Positions 34,384 through 43,697 of a stretch of DNA of 64,000 bases are shown in pieces. Source of the DNA: BRHc4a sp049323915. Lineage in GTDB: Bacteria; Bacillota; Desulfotomaculia; Desulfotomaculales; Desulfocucumaceae. The notes under the pieces were generated by a model that was not told the DNA's origin, searched no databases, and worked only from the letters and a program-made list of their open reading frames with translations. The stretch spans positions 7,448 to 71,447 of the forward strand of contig JBMOPC010000081.1 of the NCBI GenBank assembly GCA_049323915.1, read 5' to 3'. Within the stretch, counting starts at the first letter, position 1; each line of letters opens with the position of its first letter. A program made the translations under genes and the position numbers.

Positions 34384-35646
34384 CTATCCCACTTTGTTGG
34401 CGGCGTCCTTCAGGGCGATGCAGTCCCCCCAGGGCCCCACGCTGGCAATGGCGAATTTACCGGGGTCAAGTTTTTCGGCCGCCAGATTTACTATATCTCC
34501 GGCTGTGACCTTTTCAATCCTCTGCACTATTTCCTCCGGCGAAACCACCTTGCCCAGGTAAAGCTGAGACTTGCCAAGCCTGCTCATCCTGGTGTTGACG
34601 TTTTCCAGGCTTAAAAGCAGGTTCCCCTTGAGCTGGTCCTTGGCCCTCCTGAGCTCACGGCCGGTTACTCCGTTGCGCTGAATATCCCTTATTTCCTTAA
34701 AAATCAGGTCCATGGCCGGCCCCACATTTTCTTTGGAGAGACCGGCATATACGCAAAAAAGGCCTGCATCATGATAAGAGCTGTGATAAGAATATACCGA
34801 GTAAACCAGGCCCCTCTGCTCCCTGATCTCCTGGAAAAGGCGCGAACTGAGTCCGCCGCCCAGAATGGTGTTGACAAGCTGAAAAACGTAGATCTGATCG
34901 TGCTCCAGGGGCAGCCCCGGGGCTCCGACGCAAAGGTGCACCTGCTCGGTATCCTTTTCCCGGCAGGTGATCTCCTGCCGCGGCACGGGCAGCGCCAGCG
35001 ACCTTGGCCGGGTATCGCCTTTCAGATTCCCGAAGACCTGGCTGATCTTCATGAGCACATGGTCGTGGCTCAGATTGCCGGCTGCGGTCACCACAATATT
35101 TCCGGGCACGTAAAATTTTCCTATATAATCTATTATGTCATTCCGGTCCAGTTCCTTTATAACCTCGGACCTCCCAATAATGGGGCGGCCCAGCGGGTGC
35201 ATCTGCCAGATGGTGTTGGCAAACACATCGTGCACCAGCTCATCGGGAGTGTCTTCGTACATTTTGATCTCCTCGATGATTACGTTGCGCTCCCTGTCCA
35301 TGTCCGGCTTCGCGAATTTTGAGTTGAAAAGCATGTCGGAAAGCACGTCCAGCGCCAAATCGAAGTGTTCGTCCAAAACCTTGGCGTAATAGCAGGTGTA
35401 TTCCTTGGTGGTAAAGGCGTTCAACTGGCCTCCCACCGCATCAAGGGCCTCGGCAATCTGCTTGGCGGTCCTATTTTCTGTCCCCTTGAACATGAGATGT
35501 TCAATAAAGTGGGATATTCCGGCCACCTTTTCGTCCTCGTCCCTGGACCCAACGTTAACCCATATCCCCAGGGCCACTGAACGGACATGGGGAATATCTT
35601 CGGTCAGCAGTATCACTCCATTGTCAAGCATTTCTTTTTTAATCAA
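34384..35646 (-). CDS. mlpA: M16-family zinc peptidase MlpA/YmxG
   Basis: Processing-protease-like peptidase of 420 residues. It has the inverted zinc motif HFIEH (ISHFIEHLMFKGTENR, about 46-61) with the distal glutamate region around 120-130, and the C-terminal M16 half containing FQEIREQRGLVYSVYSYHSS. Cytosolic, no signal peptide. In Bacillus this gene follows ylxY and precedes ymxH, the same order as here. The role in sporulation is not firmly known. Confidence 0.93.
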   Translation of the reverse strand: MIKKEMLDNGVILLTEDIPHVRSVALGIWVNVGSRDEDEKVAGISHFIEHLMFKGTENRTAKQIAEALDAVGGQLNAFTTKEYTCYYAKVLDEHFDLALDVLSDMLFNSKFAKPDMDRERNVIIEEIKMYEDTPDELVHDVFANTIWQMHPLGRPIIGRSEVIKELDRNDIIDYIGKFYVPGNIVVTAAGNLSHDHVLMKISQVFGNLKGDTRPRSLALPVPRQEITCREKDTEQVHLCVGAPGLPLEHDQIYVFQLVNTILGGGLSSRLFQEIREQRGLVYSVYSYHSSYHDAGLFCVYAGLSKENVGPAMDLIFKEIRDIQRNGVTGRELRRAKDQLKGNLLLSLENVNTRMSRLGKSQLYLGKVVSPEEIVQRIEKVTAGDIVNLAAEKLDPGKFAIASVGPWGDCIALKDAANKVG

Positions 35647-35854
35647 GACGGCACCTACCCGAACAATTTTTGAGTTTCATCACTTTTATGCAATTAAGGT
35701 TGTACTCTTCTCTATAATTTTATATAAATCCTTTATCTCTTTTAAAAAAAATCACCCTATGCATCAGCATCTATAAAATTTCCATATTATAATGCCACAC
35801 AAACCACCCTGAAAAACATTTTAAGGATGCATAAGGCCTGCACCGGAATAGCCG

Positions 35855-36610
35855 TCAGACTGCGAACCTCCTGCCCGAAACGCTGCTGTCGGTAATTTCC
35901 AGGCTCTCCAGTATCTTTGACACATTTACCAGCTGGTATCCGTCCTTTTTAAGCCTTTGTATAATCTCCGGCAGGGCTTTTACCGTGGGCGCCGTGGGGT
36001 GCATGAGCACTATTGCCCCGTTGTGTGCCCGGCCCACCACCCGCTGAACAATAGCCTGGGGTTCCGGCAACTGCCAGTCCACTGTGTCCACCGACCAGAG
36101 CACCGTGGTGTAAGACGCTTCTTCCGCAGCCTTCAGCACGGCCGGCCCCCTTTCTCCGTAGGGAGGGGCGAAAAGCCTCGGCCTTATTCCGGTGGCCCTG
36201 TAGATTTCATCCTCTGCCTTTTGTATATCCCGCAGGTTTTCGTATTTTGAGAGCTGGTCCGGGTGCGGGTGGGAATACCCGTGGCTGCCAATTTCATGTC
36301 CTTCGGCGGCAATGCGGGCGGCCAGGTCCGGATACTTCTTCACCCAGGCCCCCCCCAGGAAAAAGGTGGCCTTAACGTTGTTCTGCTTAAGAATTTCCAG
36401 CATCCGGGGTATATATTCCTCGCCCCAGAATACATTGACTGTCAACGCCATCTCCTTGTAGCGGCCGCTTCCCTGGTAAATGGGCTGGTTGTGCACCACC
36501 GTGTCCGCGCTGCCCCCGAAAAACATCCCCCCCATAAACAGCATCAGCGCCAGCGCCGTCCAGAAAAGCATGCTTTCAATACTTCGCCGGTTGAGAATAA
36601 AAAACCGCAA
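35855..36610 (-). CDS. ylxY: Sporulation polysaccharide deacetylase YlxY
   Basis: About 251 residues: N-terminal signal anchor (about 14-32), then a NodB-type carbohydrate esterase domain. Motifs: LTVNVFWGEEYIPRML in place of the usual TFDDG-type motif 1, HEIGSHGYSHPHPDQL (zinc histidines), RLFAPPYGERG and IVLMHPTAPTV. The motif 1 aspartates are not evident, as in other YlxY proteins, so catalysis is doubtful. TTG 36610 (MRFFILNRR) is preferred with AGAAGGGAG upstream; the family start is similar. It precedes mlpA, as in Bacillus. Confidence 0.88.
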   Translation of the reverse strand: MRFFILNRRSIESMLFWTALALMLFMGGMFFGGSADTVVHNQPIYQGSGRYKEMALTVNVFWGEEYIPRMLEILKQNNVKATFFLGGAWVKKYPDLAARIAAEGHEIGSHGYSHPHPDQLSKYENLRDIQKAEDEIYRATGIRPRLFAPPYGERGPAVLKAAEEASYTTVLWSVDTVDWQLPEPQAIVQRVVGRAHNGAIVLMHPTAPTVKALPEIIQRLKKDGYQLVNVSKILESLEITDSSVSGRRFAV

Positions 36611-36696
36611 GTGGCGCACTCTCCCTTCTGGGAATAATTTAACATTTATTACTATGCCTAGCAATAAATACCTATGCGCTGCCTTGCGGCGTTATT

Positions 36697-36720
36697 ACAA
36701 AAATAAAGGGGCTGCGCCCC
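36697..36720. repeat. GC-rich dispersed hairpin repeat, copy 2
   Basis: ACAAAAATAAAGGGGC TGC GCCCC, nearly identical to the start of the 31434 copy; lies just downstream of aroB on the minus strand and may act in transcription termination. Confidence 0.6.
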
Positions 36721-36742
36721 CCAGTACAGGGAATTACCCTTT

Positions 36743-37816
36743 TTAGATGCAGGATAATATAAGGTCCTCGTCCACATCCCTGACTATCCTGACGATGCCG
36801 ATGGACTCGGGCAGCACAAAGGTGAGCCTGGAGGAAATAACCTTCTTATCCCTGCGCATTGACTGCATCATTTCCTTCCTGTCCAGATCCCGGGGTACTT
36901 CCACCGGGAGGCCGGCCCGGGCCAGAAGTGATTCCAGCCTGCGCCTCTCCCCGCTGTTAATAAGCCCCATCTTTTCCGCCATTCTGGCTTCGGCCGCCAT
37001 TCCCACCGCCACAGCCTCGCCGTGCCGGTAGGCGCTGTAGCCTGTCAGCGATTCCACCGCATGGCCCACAGTATGGCCGTAATTAAGCACAGCCCGCCTT
37101 CCCTGCTCGGTTTCGTCCTCCTGCACAACGGCGGCCTTAATACGGCAGGACACCGTGATTATCTCCTCCATTACCCCCGGCTCCAGTTCCATTGCCTTTT
37201 CAATGTTTTCCTCAAGCCAGCCGAAGAACTGCCCGTCCGCGATCACCCCGTACTTGATCACTTCGGCCATGCCTGATCTTATTTCCCTCCGGTCAAGTGT
37301 CCCGAGGGTGGCAAGGTCGGCGACAACCACCGACGGCTGGTAAAAGGCGCCTATTATGTTTTTTCCCTGGGGGTGGTTTACCGCCACCTTCCCCCCGACA
37401 CTGCTGTCCACCTGGGCCAGGAGAGTGGTGGGCACCTGTACAAAGGGCACACCCCTTAAATATGTGGCTGCCACAAAGCCCGCCAGGTCTCCCACCACTC
37501 CCCCTCCCAGGGCGATGACGGGAGTTTTCCTGTCCAGCTCACTGGTATAAGCCAGGTCGTAAAGCCTCCCGGCCGTGGATAACGCCTTGTATTCCTCACC
37601 ATCGGGTATTTGGGCCATCACCGGGGATATCCCGGCCCCTTCCAGGCCCTCAGCCACAATTTTACCGTACAGCCGGCCAACGGTGGGGTTTGTAACCACC
37701 ATAACCCGGGGAGAGCCGAATTTTTCCCTGATTATTTTCCCCACCGATTCCAGCAGGTCGCGCCCGATGTGTATGGTATAACTCCTGGACCCCAGGCCGA
37801 TGAAAACCTCACCCAT
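36743..37816 (-). CDS. aroB: 3-Dehydroquinate synthase
   Basis: NAD- and metal-dependent second step of the shikimate pathway, cytosolic. 357 residues, normal length. Contains ALGGGVVGDLAGFVAATYLRGVPFVQVPTTLLAQVDSSVGGK (about 105-146; given as landmark, motifs GGGVVGD and DSSVGGK) and LNYGHTVGHAVE with zinc ligands. Starts 2 nt after the aroK stop, so the genes are co-transcribed. Confidence 0.96.
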   Translation of the reverse strand: MGEVFIGLGSRSYTIHIGRDLLESVGKIIREKFGSPRVMVVTNPTVGRLYGKIVAEGLEGAGISPVMAQIPDGEEYKALSTAGRLYDLAYTSELDRKTPVIALGGGVVGDLAGFVAATYLRGVPFVQVPTTLLAQVDSSVGGKVAVNHPQGKNIIGAFYQPSVVVADLATLGTLDRREIRSGMAEVIKYGVIADGQFFGWLEENIEKAMELEPGVMEEIITVSCRIKAAVVQEDETEQGRRAVLNYGHTVGHAVESLTGYSAYRHGEAVAVGMAAEARMAEKMGLINSGERRRLESLLARAGLPVEVPRDLDRKEMMQSMRRDKKVISSRLTFVLPESIGIVRIVRDVDEDLILSCI

Positions 37817-37818
37817 AA

Positions 37819-38340
37819 CTATATATAGTTCCTTTCCCTGAGTTTGTTTATAATAACGGAGGCCATCTCCTCCTTGCTTTCCTCTCCGGATAAAACCTCC
37901 AGGTCAGCGGCTCCCGCATAGGCCTCTTCACGCTCGGCCATCAAATCTTTAATCAATTGCAGCATATCTCCCCCTTTGGCCAGAAGAGGGCGGCTGCGCC
38001 CGGATTTAACCCGGCTGTGCACCATCTCGGGAGTGGACCTCAGCAGAATCAAAACCCCGTTTTCCTTCAGCGCCCGTACATTTTCCGGGTTGATCACCGC
38101 GCCTCCCCCGGTGGCTATGACCAGTCCTTTGAGAGAGGACAGTTTTTTTATCACCAGGGCCTCCTCCGACCTGAACCTGGTGGCGCCGTGCCTGTTGAAT
38201 ATTTCCGTAATGGTCTTGCCGGCAACCCTTTCTATCTCCTCGTCGGTGTCCACAAAGCCAAGCCCCAGCTGCCGGGCCAGTATGCGTCCCACAACAGTCT
38301 TGCCGGTACCCATAAATCCGATCAGCACTATATTTTTCAT
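37819..38340 (-). CDS. aroK: Shikimate kinase
   Basis: Phosphorylates shikimate with ATP. 173 residues, normal. P-loop GFMGTGKTVVGR (about 8-19), shikimate-binding DTDEEIE (about 33-39), FRSEEALV and ATGGGAV (about 78-84). Lies upstream of aroB by 2 nt; aroC and aroE are separate at 50-52 kb. Confidence 0.95.
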   Translation of the reverse strand: MKNIVLIGFMGTGKTVVGRILARQLGLGFVDTDEEIERVAGKTITEIFNRHGATRFRSEEALVIKKLSSLKGLVIATGGGAVINPENVRALKENGVLILLRSTPEMVHSRVKSGRSRPLLAKGGDMLQLIKDLMAEREEAYAGAADLEVLSGEESKEEMASVIINKLRERNYI

Positions 38341-38392
38341 AGCACAACCTTCCAGCCGAATATTATGGGGTTAGTATAACTTATATTGATAC

Positions 38393-39820
38393 TCAAGACA
38401 AACCCAAAGTTTTAATTTTATACTGCAGTGTCTGGCGGGGTATACCCAAAATTTTTGCGGCCTGGCTTACGTTTTGGCCGGCCCGCTCCAAAGCCCGCCG
38501 GATCAGCTCTTTTTCCACGCTGCTGATCACTTTGTTGAAATCCTGGCCCAGATCTATTGATTCCAGCAGCAGGTCCATGTCCTCCTCTTTCCTGAACGCC
38601 TCTTTAAGTACATGCTCCGTCAGGTGCTCAACCTCGATCATGTTTCCTTCACAGAGGTGAGCCGCCCCTTCCATTACGCCCCTCAGCTCCCGAACATTTC
38701 CCGGCCACCGGCAGCGCATGAATATCCTTTCCACCTCAGGGCTGATCCCCTTTATGCTTTTTCCAAGATCTGAATTGATCTCGCAAATGAAATGGCTGAC
38801 CAAAAGGGGGATGTCCCCTCTTCTGCGGCGGAGCGGAGGTAAACTGAGTGCTACAACATTCAGCCGGTAATAAAGGTCCGACCGCAGCAAATTGGTCTTC
38901 AGGGCTTCCTGGGGATCGATGTTGGTGGAAGCTATTATGCGTACGTCCACATGCCTTACCCGGGTATCCCCCAGGCGCCTGAGACATTTCTCCTGAATGA
39001 ACCGCAGGAGTTTTGCCTGGAGCTCAAGGCCCATGGACGGCAGCTCATCGAGGAAAAGCGTCCCCCCGTCAGCAAGCTCCACCAACCCCGGTCGGTTGTC
39101 GGCGCCTGTGAAGCTTCCCCTGACAGTGCCGAAAAGCAGCGATTCCATAAGATTTTCCGGCAGAGCGGCGCAATTCTGGCTGATGAACGGCCCGGCCCTG
39201 CGGGGGCTGGCGTTGTGGACTGCCTGGACCAGCAGTTCCTTGCCAGTCCCGGTTTCCCCGTAAACCAGAACCGGCGAAGAGCTGTTGGCTGCCTTAATGG
39301 CCTTTTCCTTCACCGCCAAAAGGGCCGGATCACTGCCGATAATGCTGTCAAAGGTGAAGCGGGCCTCCTCGTTATTCACCGGCCTGTTGAACTGGCGGTG
39401 GTATGAGTTCAGTTTTCCCTGCAGGTTAACCACCTTTTCGGCCAGGTCCTTGATCAATGACAGGTCCTTTGATATATCTACTGCCCCGCAGATCCTGCCG
39501 TCAATAACTATCGGCAGGGTGTTGGAATAAAGGTATACTTTCTGCCCGTAAAGATTGGTGACCTCCTGCTCCTTTTTGAGCAAGGGCCTGCCCGTGCGCA
39601 GCACCTGTATGATGGTGCTCTCCTCATCGGAAAGCGAGGGAAACATGTCCAGCACATTTCGCCCCAGGGCATCGCTCTGGGGTATGCCTTCGGTCCTAGA
39701 GGCCTGCTTGTTGTAAAAAACCGTGCAACCCTTTTCATCAGTGATCTGAACCCCCCAGTCCACGTGGTCCAGCACCACCTTCAGCGTTTCAATACAGATT
39801 TTTTTGTCCGTATCGGGCAA
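38393..39820 (-). CDS. PAS-containing sigma-54-dependent activator (probable lysine-fermentation regulator)
   Basis: Enhancer-binding protein of 475 residues: PAS domain (about 10-125), AAA+ domain (about 155-390) and Fis-type HTH (about 430-475, VSQAAKILGIPRQTLQYKIK). Walker A is GETGTGKE; the sigma-54 contact loop reads GSFTGA in place of GAFTGA; Walker B is LFLDELPSM. It lies immediately downstream of kce in the lysine-fermentation cluster, and kamA has a clear sigma-54 promoter, so control of the kam genes is a reasonable inference. A truncated paralogue remains at 55282-55653. Confidence 0.88.
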   Translation of the reverse strand: MPDTDKKICIETLKVVLDHVDWGVQITDEKGCTVFYNKQASRTEGIPQSDALGRNVLDMFPSLSDEESTIIQVLRTGRPLLKKEQEVTNLYGQKVYLYSNTLPIVIDGRICGAVDISKDLSLIKDLAEKVVNLQGKLNSYHRQFNRPVNNEEARFTFDSIIGSDPALLAVKEKAIKAANSSSPVLVYGETGTGKELLVQAVHNASPRRAGPFISQNCAALPENLMESLLFGTVRGSFTGADNRPGLVELADGGTLFLDELPSMGLELQAKLLRFIQEKCLRRLGDTRVRHVDVRIIASTNIDPQEALKTNLLRSDLYYRLNVVALSLPPLRRRRGDIPLLVSHFICEINSDLGKSIKGISPEVERIFMRCRWPGNVRELRGVMEGAAHLCEGNMIEVEHLTEHVLKEAFRKEEDMDLLLESIDLGQDFNKVISSVEKELIRRALERAGQNVSQAAKILGIPRQTLQYKIKTLGLS

Positions 39821-39984
39821 GAACTATCCCTCCAGGCATTTCCCCCGCGAAAAAAGTAAAGAACAAGCCCCCGCTGTCCGACAGGGCTTTGAAGCAAGAC
39901 GTACTATATATTTTATTTGCAAAAGAACTTTTAAGACCTTGTGATTTAGAATTCCGACCTTATTTCCCCAAAATGCGGCACCAA

Positions 39985-40851
39985 TCATTCTGGATTCTGT
40001 CTTCTGGATTCTGGATTCTGACGGGAGAGATTATCAGGAGGGAGTATCCCAAGTATCTCCCTGGCTTCGCCGGGAGTTGCCACCGGCCTTTCCATTTCCC
40101 CGGCCATTCCGGCCAGGCGGTCAACCAGATGCCAGCTGCCCCGGGCCAGCACCCCCCGGCCATAAAAAATGTTGTCCTCCAGTCCTGTGCGCACGTGCCC
40201 TCCCATAACCATCCCCAAAATGTTCATAGACAGCTGGTGACGACCTATCCCGCTCACCGTCCAGGTGGACCCGGCGGGGATGGACTCGGCCAGCAGAAGC
40301 AGGTTTTTTGCCGTGGCCGGCATTCCTCCGGGAACGCCCAGCACAAAATTGAAATGCAGGGGTTCGGCCAGTAGCCCCTTTTTTACCAGCCGCCTGGCGC
40401 TGCCAATCATCCCGGCGTCAAACACCTCCACCTCCGGCCTGACCCCCTGATCTTTCAGCGTTCTGGCGAAAAGATCAATATCCCGTGGGTGGTTTAAAAA
40501 AACATCATCGCCGAAGTTCACCGACCCGGTGGTAAGGGAGGCCATTTCAGGCCCCAGGAAGACAGGCTGCAGCCTCTCCTCAGGTGTCATGCCCACCGAT
40601 CCGCCGGTGGACACCTGTATTATCACATCGGTGCGGCTCCTTATTTCATCCATGGCCCTGCGAAAATATTCCCTGTCCTGGGTGGGCCACCCCCGGTCGT
40701 CGCGCACGTGAAGGTGGATGACCGAAGCCCCCTTTTCCCTGCAAAGGGCGGCCTCTTCGGCGATCTCCCCCGGCGTAATGGGCAGGTACGGGGTCTGGTC
40801 CCTGGTGACCTCGGCCCCCACTATTGCCGCCGTAATGATAAGGGGCTGCAT
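39985..40851 (-). CDS. kce: 3-Keto-5-aminohexanoate cleavage enzyme
   Basis: Lysine fermentation: converts 3-keto-5-aminohexanoate and acetyl-CoA to 3-aminobutyryl-CoA and acetoacetate. TIM-barrel protein of about 288 residues with the zinc-site HLHVRDD (about 46-52), STGGSVGMTPEER and SVNFGDDVF; later FNFVLGVPGGMPA. ATG 40851 has AGGAGG 6 nt upstream. The last 15 codons (SRQNPESRRQNPE) are supplied by a dispersed CAGAATCC-type repeat, so the native C-terminus has been replaced or extended. Last gene of the kdd-kamB-kamD-kamE-kal-kce run. Confidence 0.94.
   Translation of the reverse strand: MQPLIITAAIVGAEVTRDQTPYLPITPGEIAEEAALCREKGASVIHLHVRDDRGWPTQDREYFRRAMDEIRSRTDVIIQVSTGGSVGMTPEERLQPVFLGPEMASLTTGSVNFGDDVFLNHPRDIDLFARTLKDQGVRPEVEVFDAGMIGSARRLVKKGLLAEPLHFNFVLGVPGGMPATAKNLLLLAESIPAGSTWTVSGIGRHQLSMNILGMVMGGHVRTGLEDNIFYGRGVLARGSWHLVDRLAGMAGEMERPVATPGEAREILGILPPDNLSRQNPESRRQNPE
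39987..40020. repeat. CAGAATCC-type repeat, copy 2, within the kce 3' end
   Basis: On the minus strand four CAGAAT(CC) units in tandem. It encodes the last residues of kce and provides its stop; a related GGTCGGAATTC motif lies beyond at 39950-39960. Confidence 0.65.
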
Positions 40852-40882
40852 ATGTAAAACCTCCTGCTCATTTAGAAGAGCT

Positions 40883-40915
40883 TCCTGGTCGGAATTAAGA
40901 AGCCAGGAGCCAGAA
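40883..40915. repeat. GGTCGGAATT-type repeat, copy 3, between kal and kce
   Basis: TGGTCGGAATTAAGAAGCCAG followed by GAGCCAGAAT, a diverged copy of the same family (landmark 40891-40915), filling the 101-nt space upstream of kce. Confidence 0.5.
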
Positions 40916-40952
40916 TAAAGAACCAACTAACCCGCAATTGTGCGGTCTCCAA

Positions 40953-41357
40953 CTATTTTTTCCTCTGCAATTCCTTCGGCACCACGCAAGTGCCCGCCGC
41001 CCTGCAGACCACCACCGGTCCGGCAAGCACATCGCAGGCCGAGGGCTGCCCCGGAAGACCGGTGCTGCTGATTACTTTACGGGCGACAAACTCCATCTTG
41101 CGGGAGGTGTTTCCCACACTTACTGTCCTGCCCAGCACCTCAAGATAGTCCCCGGCCTTCACCGGGCTTAGAAATTCTATGTGATCATAGGCCCTGAAGA
41201 GACCCTCGTCGCCGTCCTGTATGATCAAAAGCTCGGTGGCCACATCGCCGAACAGCTTCAATACAAAGGCCCCGTCCACCAGACCTCCGGCATAGTGCGC
41301 ATGTTCCCCGGAAACCCGTATGCGCACCATGGAGTCCCACTCACCGTACCATTTCAT
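40953..41357 (-). CDS. kal: 3-Aminobutyryl-CoA ammonia-lyase
   Basis: Lysine fermentation: removes ammonia from L-3-aminobutyryl-CoA to give crotonyl-CoA. Hot-dog-fold protein of 134 residues starting MKWYGEWDSMVRIRVS, with EHAHYAGGLVDGA, LFGDVATEL and EFLSPVKAGDYLEV. Its ATG overlaps the kamE stop (ATGA), indicating coupled translation. Confidence 0.93.
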   Translation of the reverse strand: MKWYGEWDSMVRIRVSGEHAHYAGGLVDGAFVLKLFGDVATELLIIQDGDEGLFRAYDHIEFLSPVKAGDYLEVLGRTVSVGNTSRKMEFVARKVISSTGLPGQPSACDVLAGPVVVCRAAGTCVVPKELQRKK

Positions 41358-42109
41358 TTTACCGGCTCCTTTCTCCGAATAATCTCATCAACCATAAATG
41401 AGGCCACATCATCGGCGCAGGCGCCAGGGCCGAATCCGACGTCATATCCCAGTTCCTTGGCCAGTTCATGGGTGATGCGAGGCCCGCCGGCCACAAGCAG
41501 GAAACTGTCACGCAGCCCCTCGGCCTCCAGCAGGTCAACCAGCCTGGTAAGGTTCTGCAGGTGGATGTCTTTCTGGGTCACCACCTGGGAAACCAGTATG
41601 GCGTCGGCCCCTGCCTCCACCGCCTTATTGATCAGGATCTCTCCGGGCACCTGGGCGCCCAGGTTGAGGGCCGAGATTTGCTGGTAGCTCTCCAGCCCCT
41701 TGCGGCCGTTGTATCCTTTGGCGTTAAATATGGCGTCTATACCCACTGTGTGGGCGTCGGACTCAATGCAGGCGCCCACCACCACCAACTTGCGCCCCAG
41801 CCTTTCCCGGATCAGCCGGTCGATTTCCTCCCTGTCCCGGGGATCGATATTTACCCCGGCAACTTCCACGGAAGTGTAATCCACTGTATGGACCATCCCG
41901 CCGTAAACCACGAAAAAGCTGAAACCCTCCCCCAGGTCCTGCATATGAACAACCTGGGCATTCACCATACCCATTTTCCCGCAAAGCCTTTTAACCGCCT
42001 CCCTGGCCTTCGCGCCTGCGGGGACCGGAAGTGTCAGAGATACCTGGACCTTCCCGTCGTTCAGCGTGTCCCCGTAGGGCTTCAGCCTGGTTAAATCCAC
42101 CCGGGTCAT
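41354..42109 (-). CDS. kamE: Lysine 5,6-aminomutase, beta subunit
   Basis: Adenosylcobalamin- and PLP-dependent enzyme moving the terminal amino group of beta-lysine or D-lysine. About 251 residues. The cobalamin-binding DAHTVG (D-x-H-x-x-G, near residue 120) and the PLP lysine in NAKGYNG eleven residues later match the family pattern. Start ATG overlaps the kamD stop (TGATG); GTG 42112 is a possible alternative. Partner KamD lies directly upstream. Confidence 0.95.
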   Translation of the reverse strand: MTRVDLTRLKPYGDTLNDGKVQVSLTLPVPAGAKAREAVKRLCGKMGMVNAQVVHMQDLGEGFSFFVVYGGMVHTVDYTSVEVAGVNIDPRDREEIDRLIRERLGRKLVVVGACIESDAHTVGIDAIFNAKGYNGRKGLESYQQISALNLGAQVPGEILINKAVEAGADAILVSQVVTQKDIHLQNLTRLVDLLEAEGLRDSFLLVAGGPRITHELAKELGYDVGFGPGACADDVASFMVDEIIRRKEPVK

Positions 42110-43668
42110 CACCGTATACCTCCCATGTTGAAAATATCGGGAAACGGGTTAAGATAGTCCGGCTCCTTTTTTATAACTCCACCCAGACCTTTCCCTCCGT
42201 CGGGGGAACGCCTTATTTCCGCGAACATTCCCCGGCTGAGGGCTTCCATTAGGCCCATTGAGCGGATTTTCTCCAGCATCTTAACAGCATTGTCCAGCAC
42301 TTCCTCCACCCTTCTTTGGACCCTGCCCCCCTGCCTGAAGTAGATCTCATCCCCTATGTTCCTCATGGCGTTGAACACCAGCTTGCATGACTCAATGCTT
42401 AGATAGCGGTCCTGAAGGAGCGGAGTGTGTATGGCCTCGGTCAGCATCCCCAGGAGGTGTATCCCCTGCCCGGTCATTACCGACACCGCGTTGAAAAGCG
42501 AGTCCTGCACGTGCCCCCGGAATATGTTGCCCGATATATGTTTGGTGGGAGGCATATACTTGATTGGTGATTTGGGGAAAATCTCTCTTATAAGCCGGGC
42601 CTGGGCCAGTTCATACAAAAAGCTGTCTTCCATTTCGGGGTTTATTTCCATGGCGTGTCCCAGCCCGGTCTGTTCCTCCTTCAGCCCCGACATAAGCGCG
42701 AACCGCTCATTAATAAAATTTGACGCCAGCACTGTGTGGGCCGACTCGAAGGCGTCGGCGGTGGTCAGGTAATTATCTTCTCCGGTGTTGATGATAATGC
42801 CGGCGTATGCGTTTATCATGCGTGAAAAATGCTGGTCCACAAAGGTCCTCTGCATGTTTATGTCCCGGAAAATAATGCCGTACATGCAGTCGTTGAGCAT
42901 CACATCAAGGCGCTCCAGTGACCCCATGGCCGCTATTTCGGGCATGCACAGCCCCGAGGCGTAATTGGCGAGGCGTATGTACCGCCCCGCTTCGCCGGCC
43001 GCCTGGTCCAGGGCCTCCCGCATCATACTGAAGTTGGCCTGGGTGGCCAATGTCCCCCCGAACCCCTCGGTGGTGGGGCCATAAGGCACATAGTCCAGCA
43101 GGCTCTGGCCGGTGGAACGGATGACCGCAATGATGTCTGCGCCCTGCCGCACCGCCGCCCGGGCCTGAACCGCGTCCTCATATATGTTGCCGGTGGCCAC
43201 TATTACATACAGGTAAGGCTGGGGGGGATCCCCCAGACTTTTTATCATTTCCCGGCGCTTTTCCCGGCAGGCGGCTATTTTTTCGGCGCCAGCCCGGCAC
43301 AGTTCAAAAGCCTTTTCCACCACCGCCCCCTCGTCCTTATTGGGGAGGCCGGTAAAGCTGATGGACCCCCCGGCGGCCTGATCGGCGATCTCCCTCACTG
43401 AAAGGCCGGTGGCCAGCGCAGCGGCGGCCATGTAAAAAGCCGATCCCCTTCCCAAAAGCCCTTCTTCCTTCAGCCTGCCGGCCACCACATTGGGCAGGGG
43501 CACCCCGTACCTGTCAACCCCGTCCACACCCATAAGCCGCAGTACGCTCCGCTCAACCGATATGGTGGTGTTGTGCCTGATCAGTTTTTGATACACCTCA
43601 CCGGCGATTTCATTCGCCAGCATCCTGGCTTTGCTTACCTTTTCCCAGTCCAGGACCAGTTTGCCCAT
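42109..43668 (-). CDS. kamD: Lysine 5,6-aminomutase, alpha subunit
   Basis: Large subunit of the aminomutase, about 519 residues, forming the TIM barrel over cobalamin. Recognised by KLVLDWEKVSKARMLANEIA at the N-terminus, HNTTISVERSVLRLMGVDG, YVPYGPTTEGFGGTLATQANF and KSPIKYMPPTKHISGN. ATG 43668 is chosen because this N-terminus is typical; 45 upstream codons run back into the kamB-like gene and are probably not translated in this frame. Coupled to kamE. Confidence 0.95.
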   Translation of the reverse strand: MGKLVLDWEKVSKARMLANEIAGEVYQKLIRHNTTISVERSVLRLMGVDGVDRYGVPLPNVVAGRLKEEGLLGRGSAFYMAAAALATGLSVREIADQAAGGSISFTGLPNKDEGAVVEKAFELCRAGAEKIAACREKRREMIKSLGDPPQPYLYVIVATGNIYEDAVQARAAVRQGADIIAVIRSTGQSLLDYVPYGPTTEGFGGTLATQANFSMMREALDQAAGEAGRYIRLANYASGLCMPEIAAMGSLERLDVMLNDCMYGIIFRDINMQRTFVDQHFSRMINAYAGIIINTGEDNYLTTADAFESAHTVLASNFINERFALMSGLKEEQTGLGHAMEINPEMEDSFLYELAQARLIREIFPKSPIKYMPPTKHISGNIFRGHVQDSLFNAVSVMTGQGIHLLGMLTEAIHTPLLQDRYLSIESCKLVFNAMRNIGDEIYFRQGGRVQRRVEEVLDNAVKMLEKIRSMGLMEALSRGMFAEIRRSPDGGKGLGGVIKKEPDYLNPFPDIFNMGGIR

Positions 43669-43697
43669 GTTTTGCACCTCTTTTCTCCCACGCCGGG

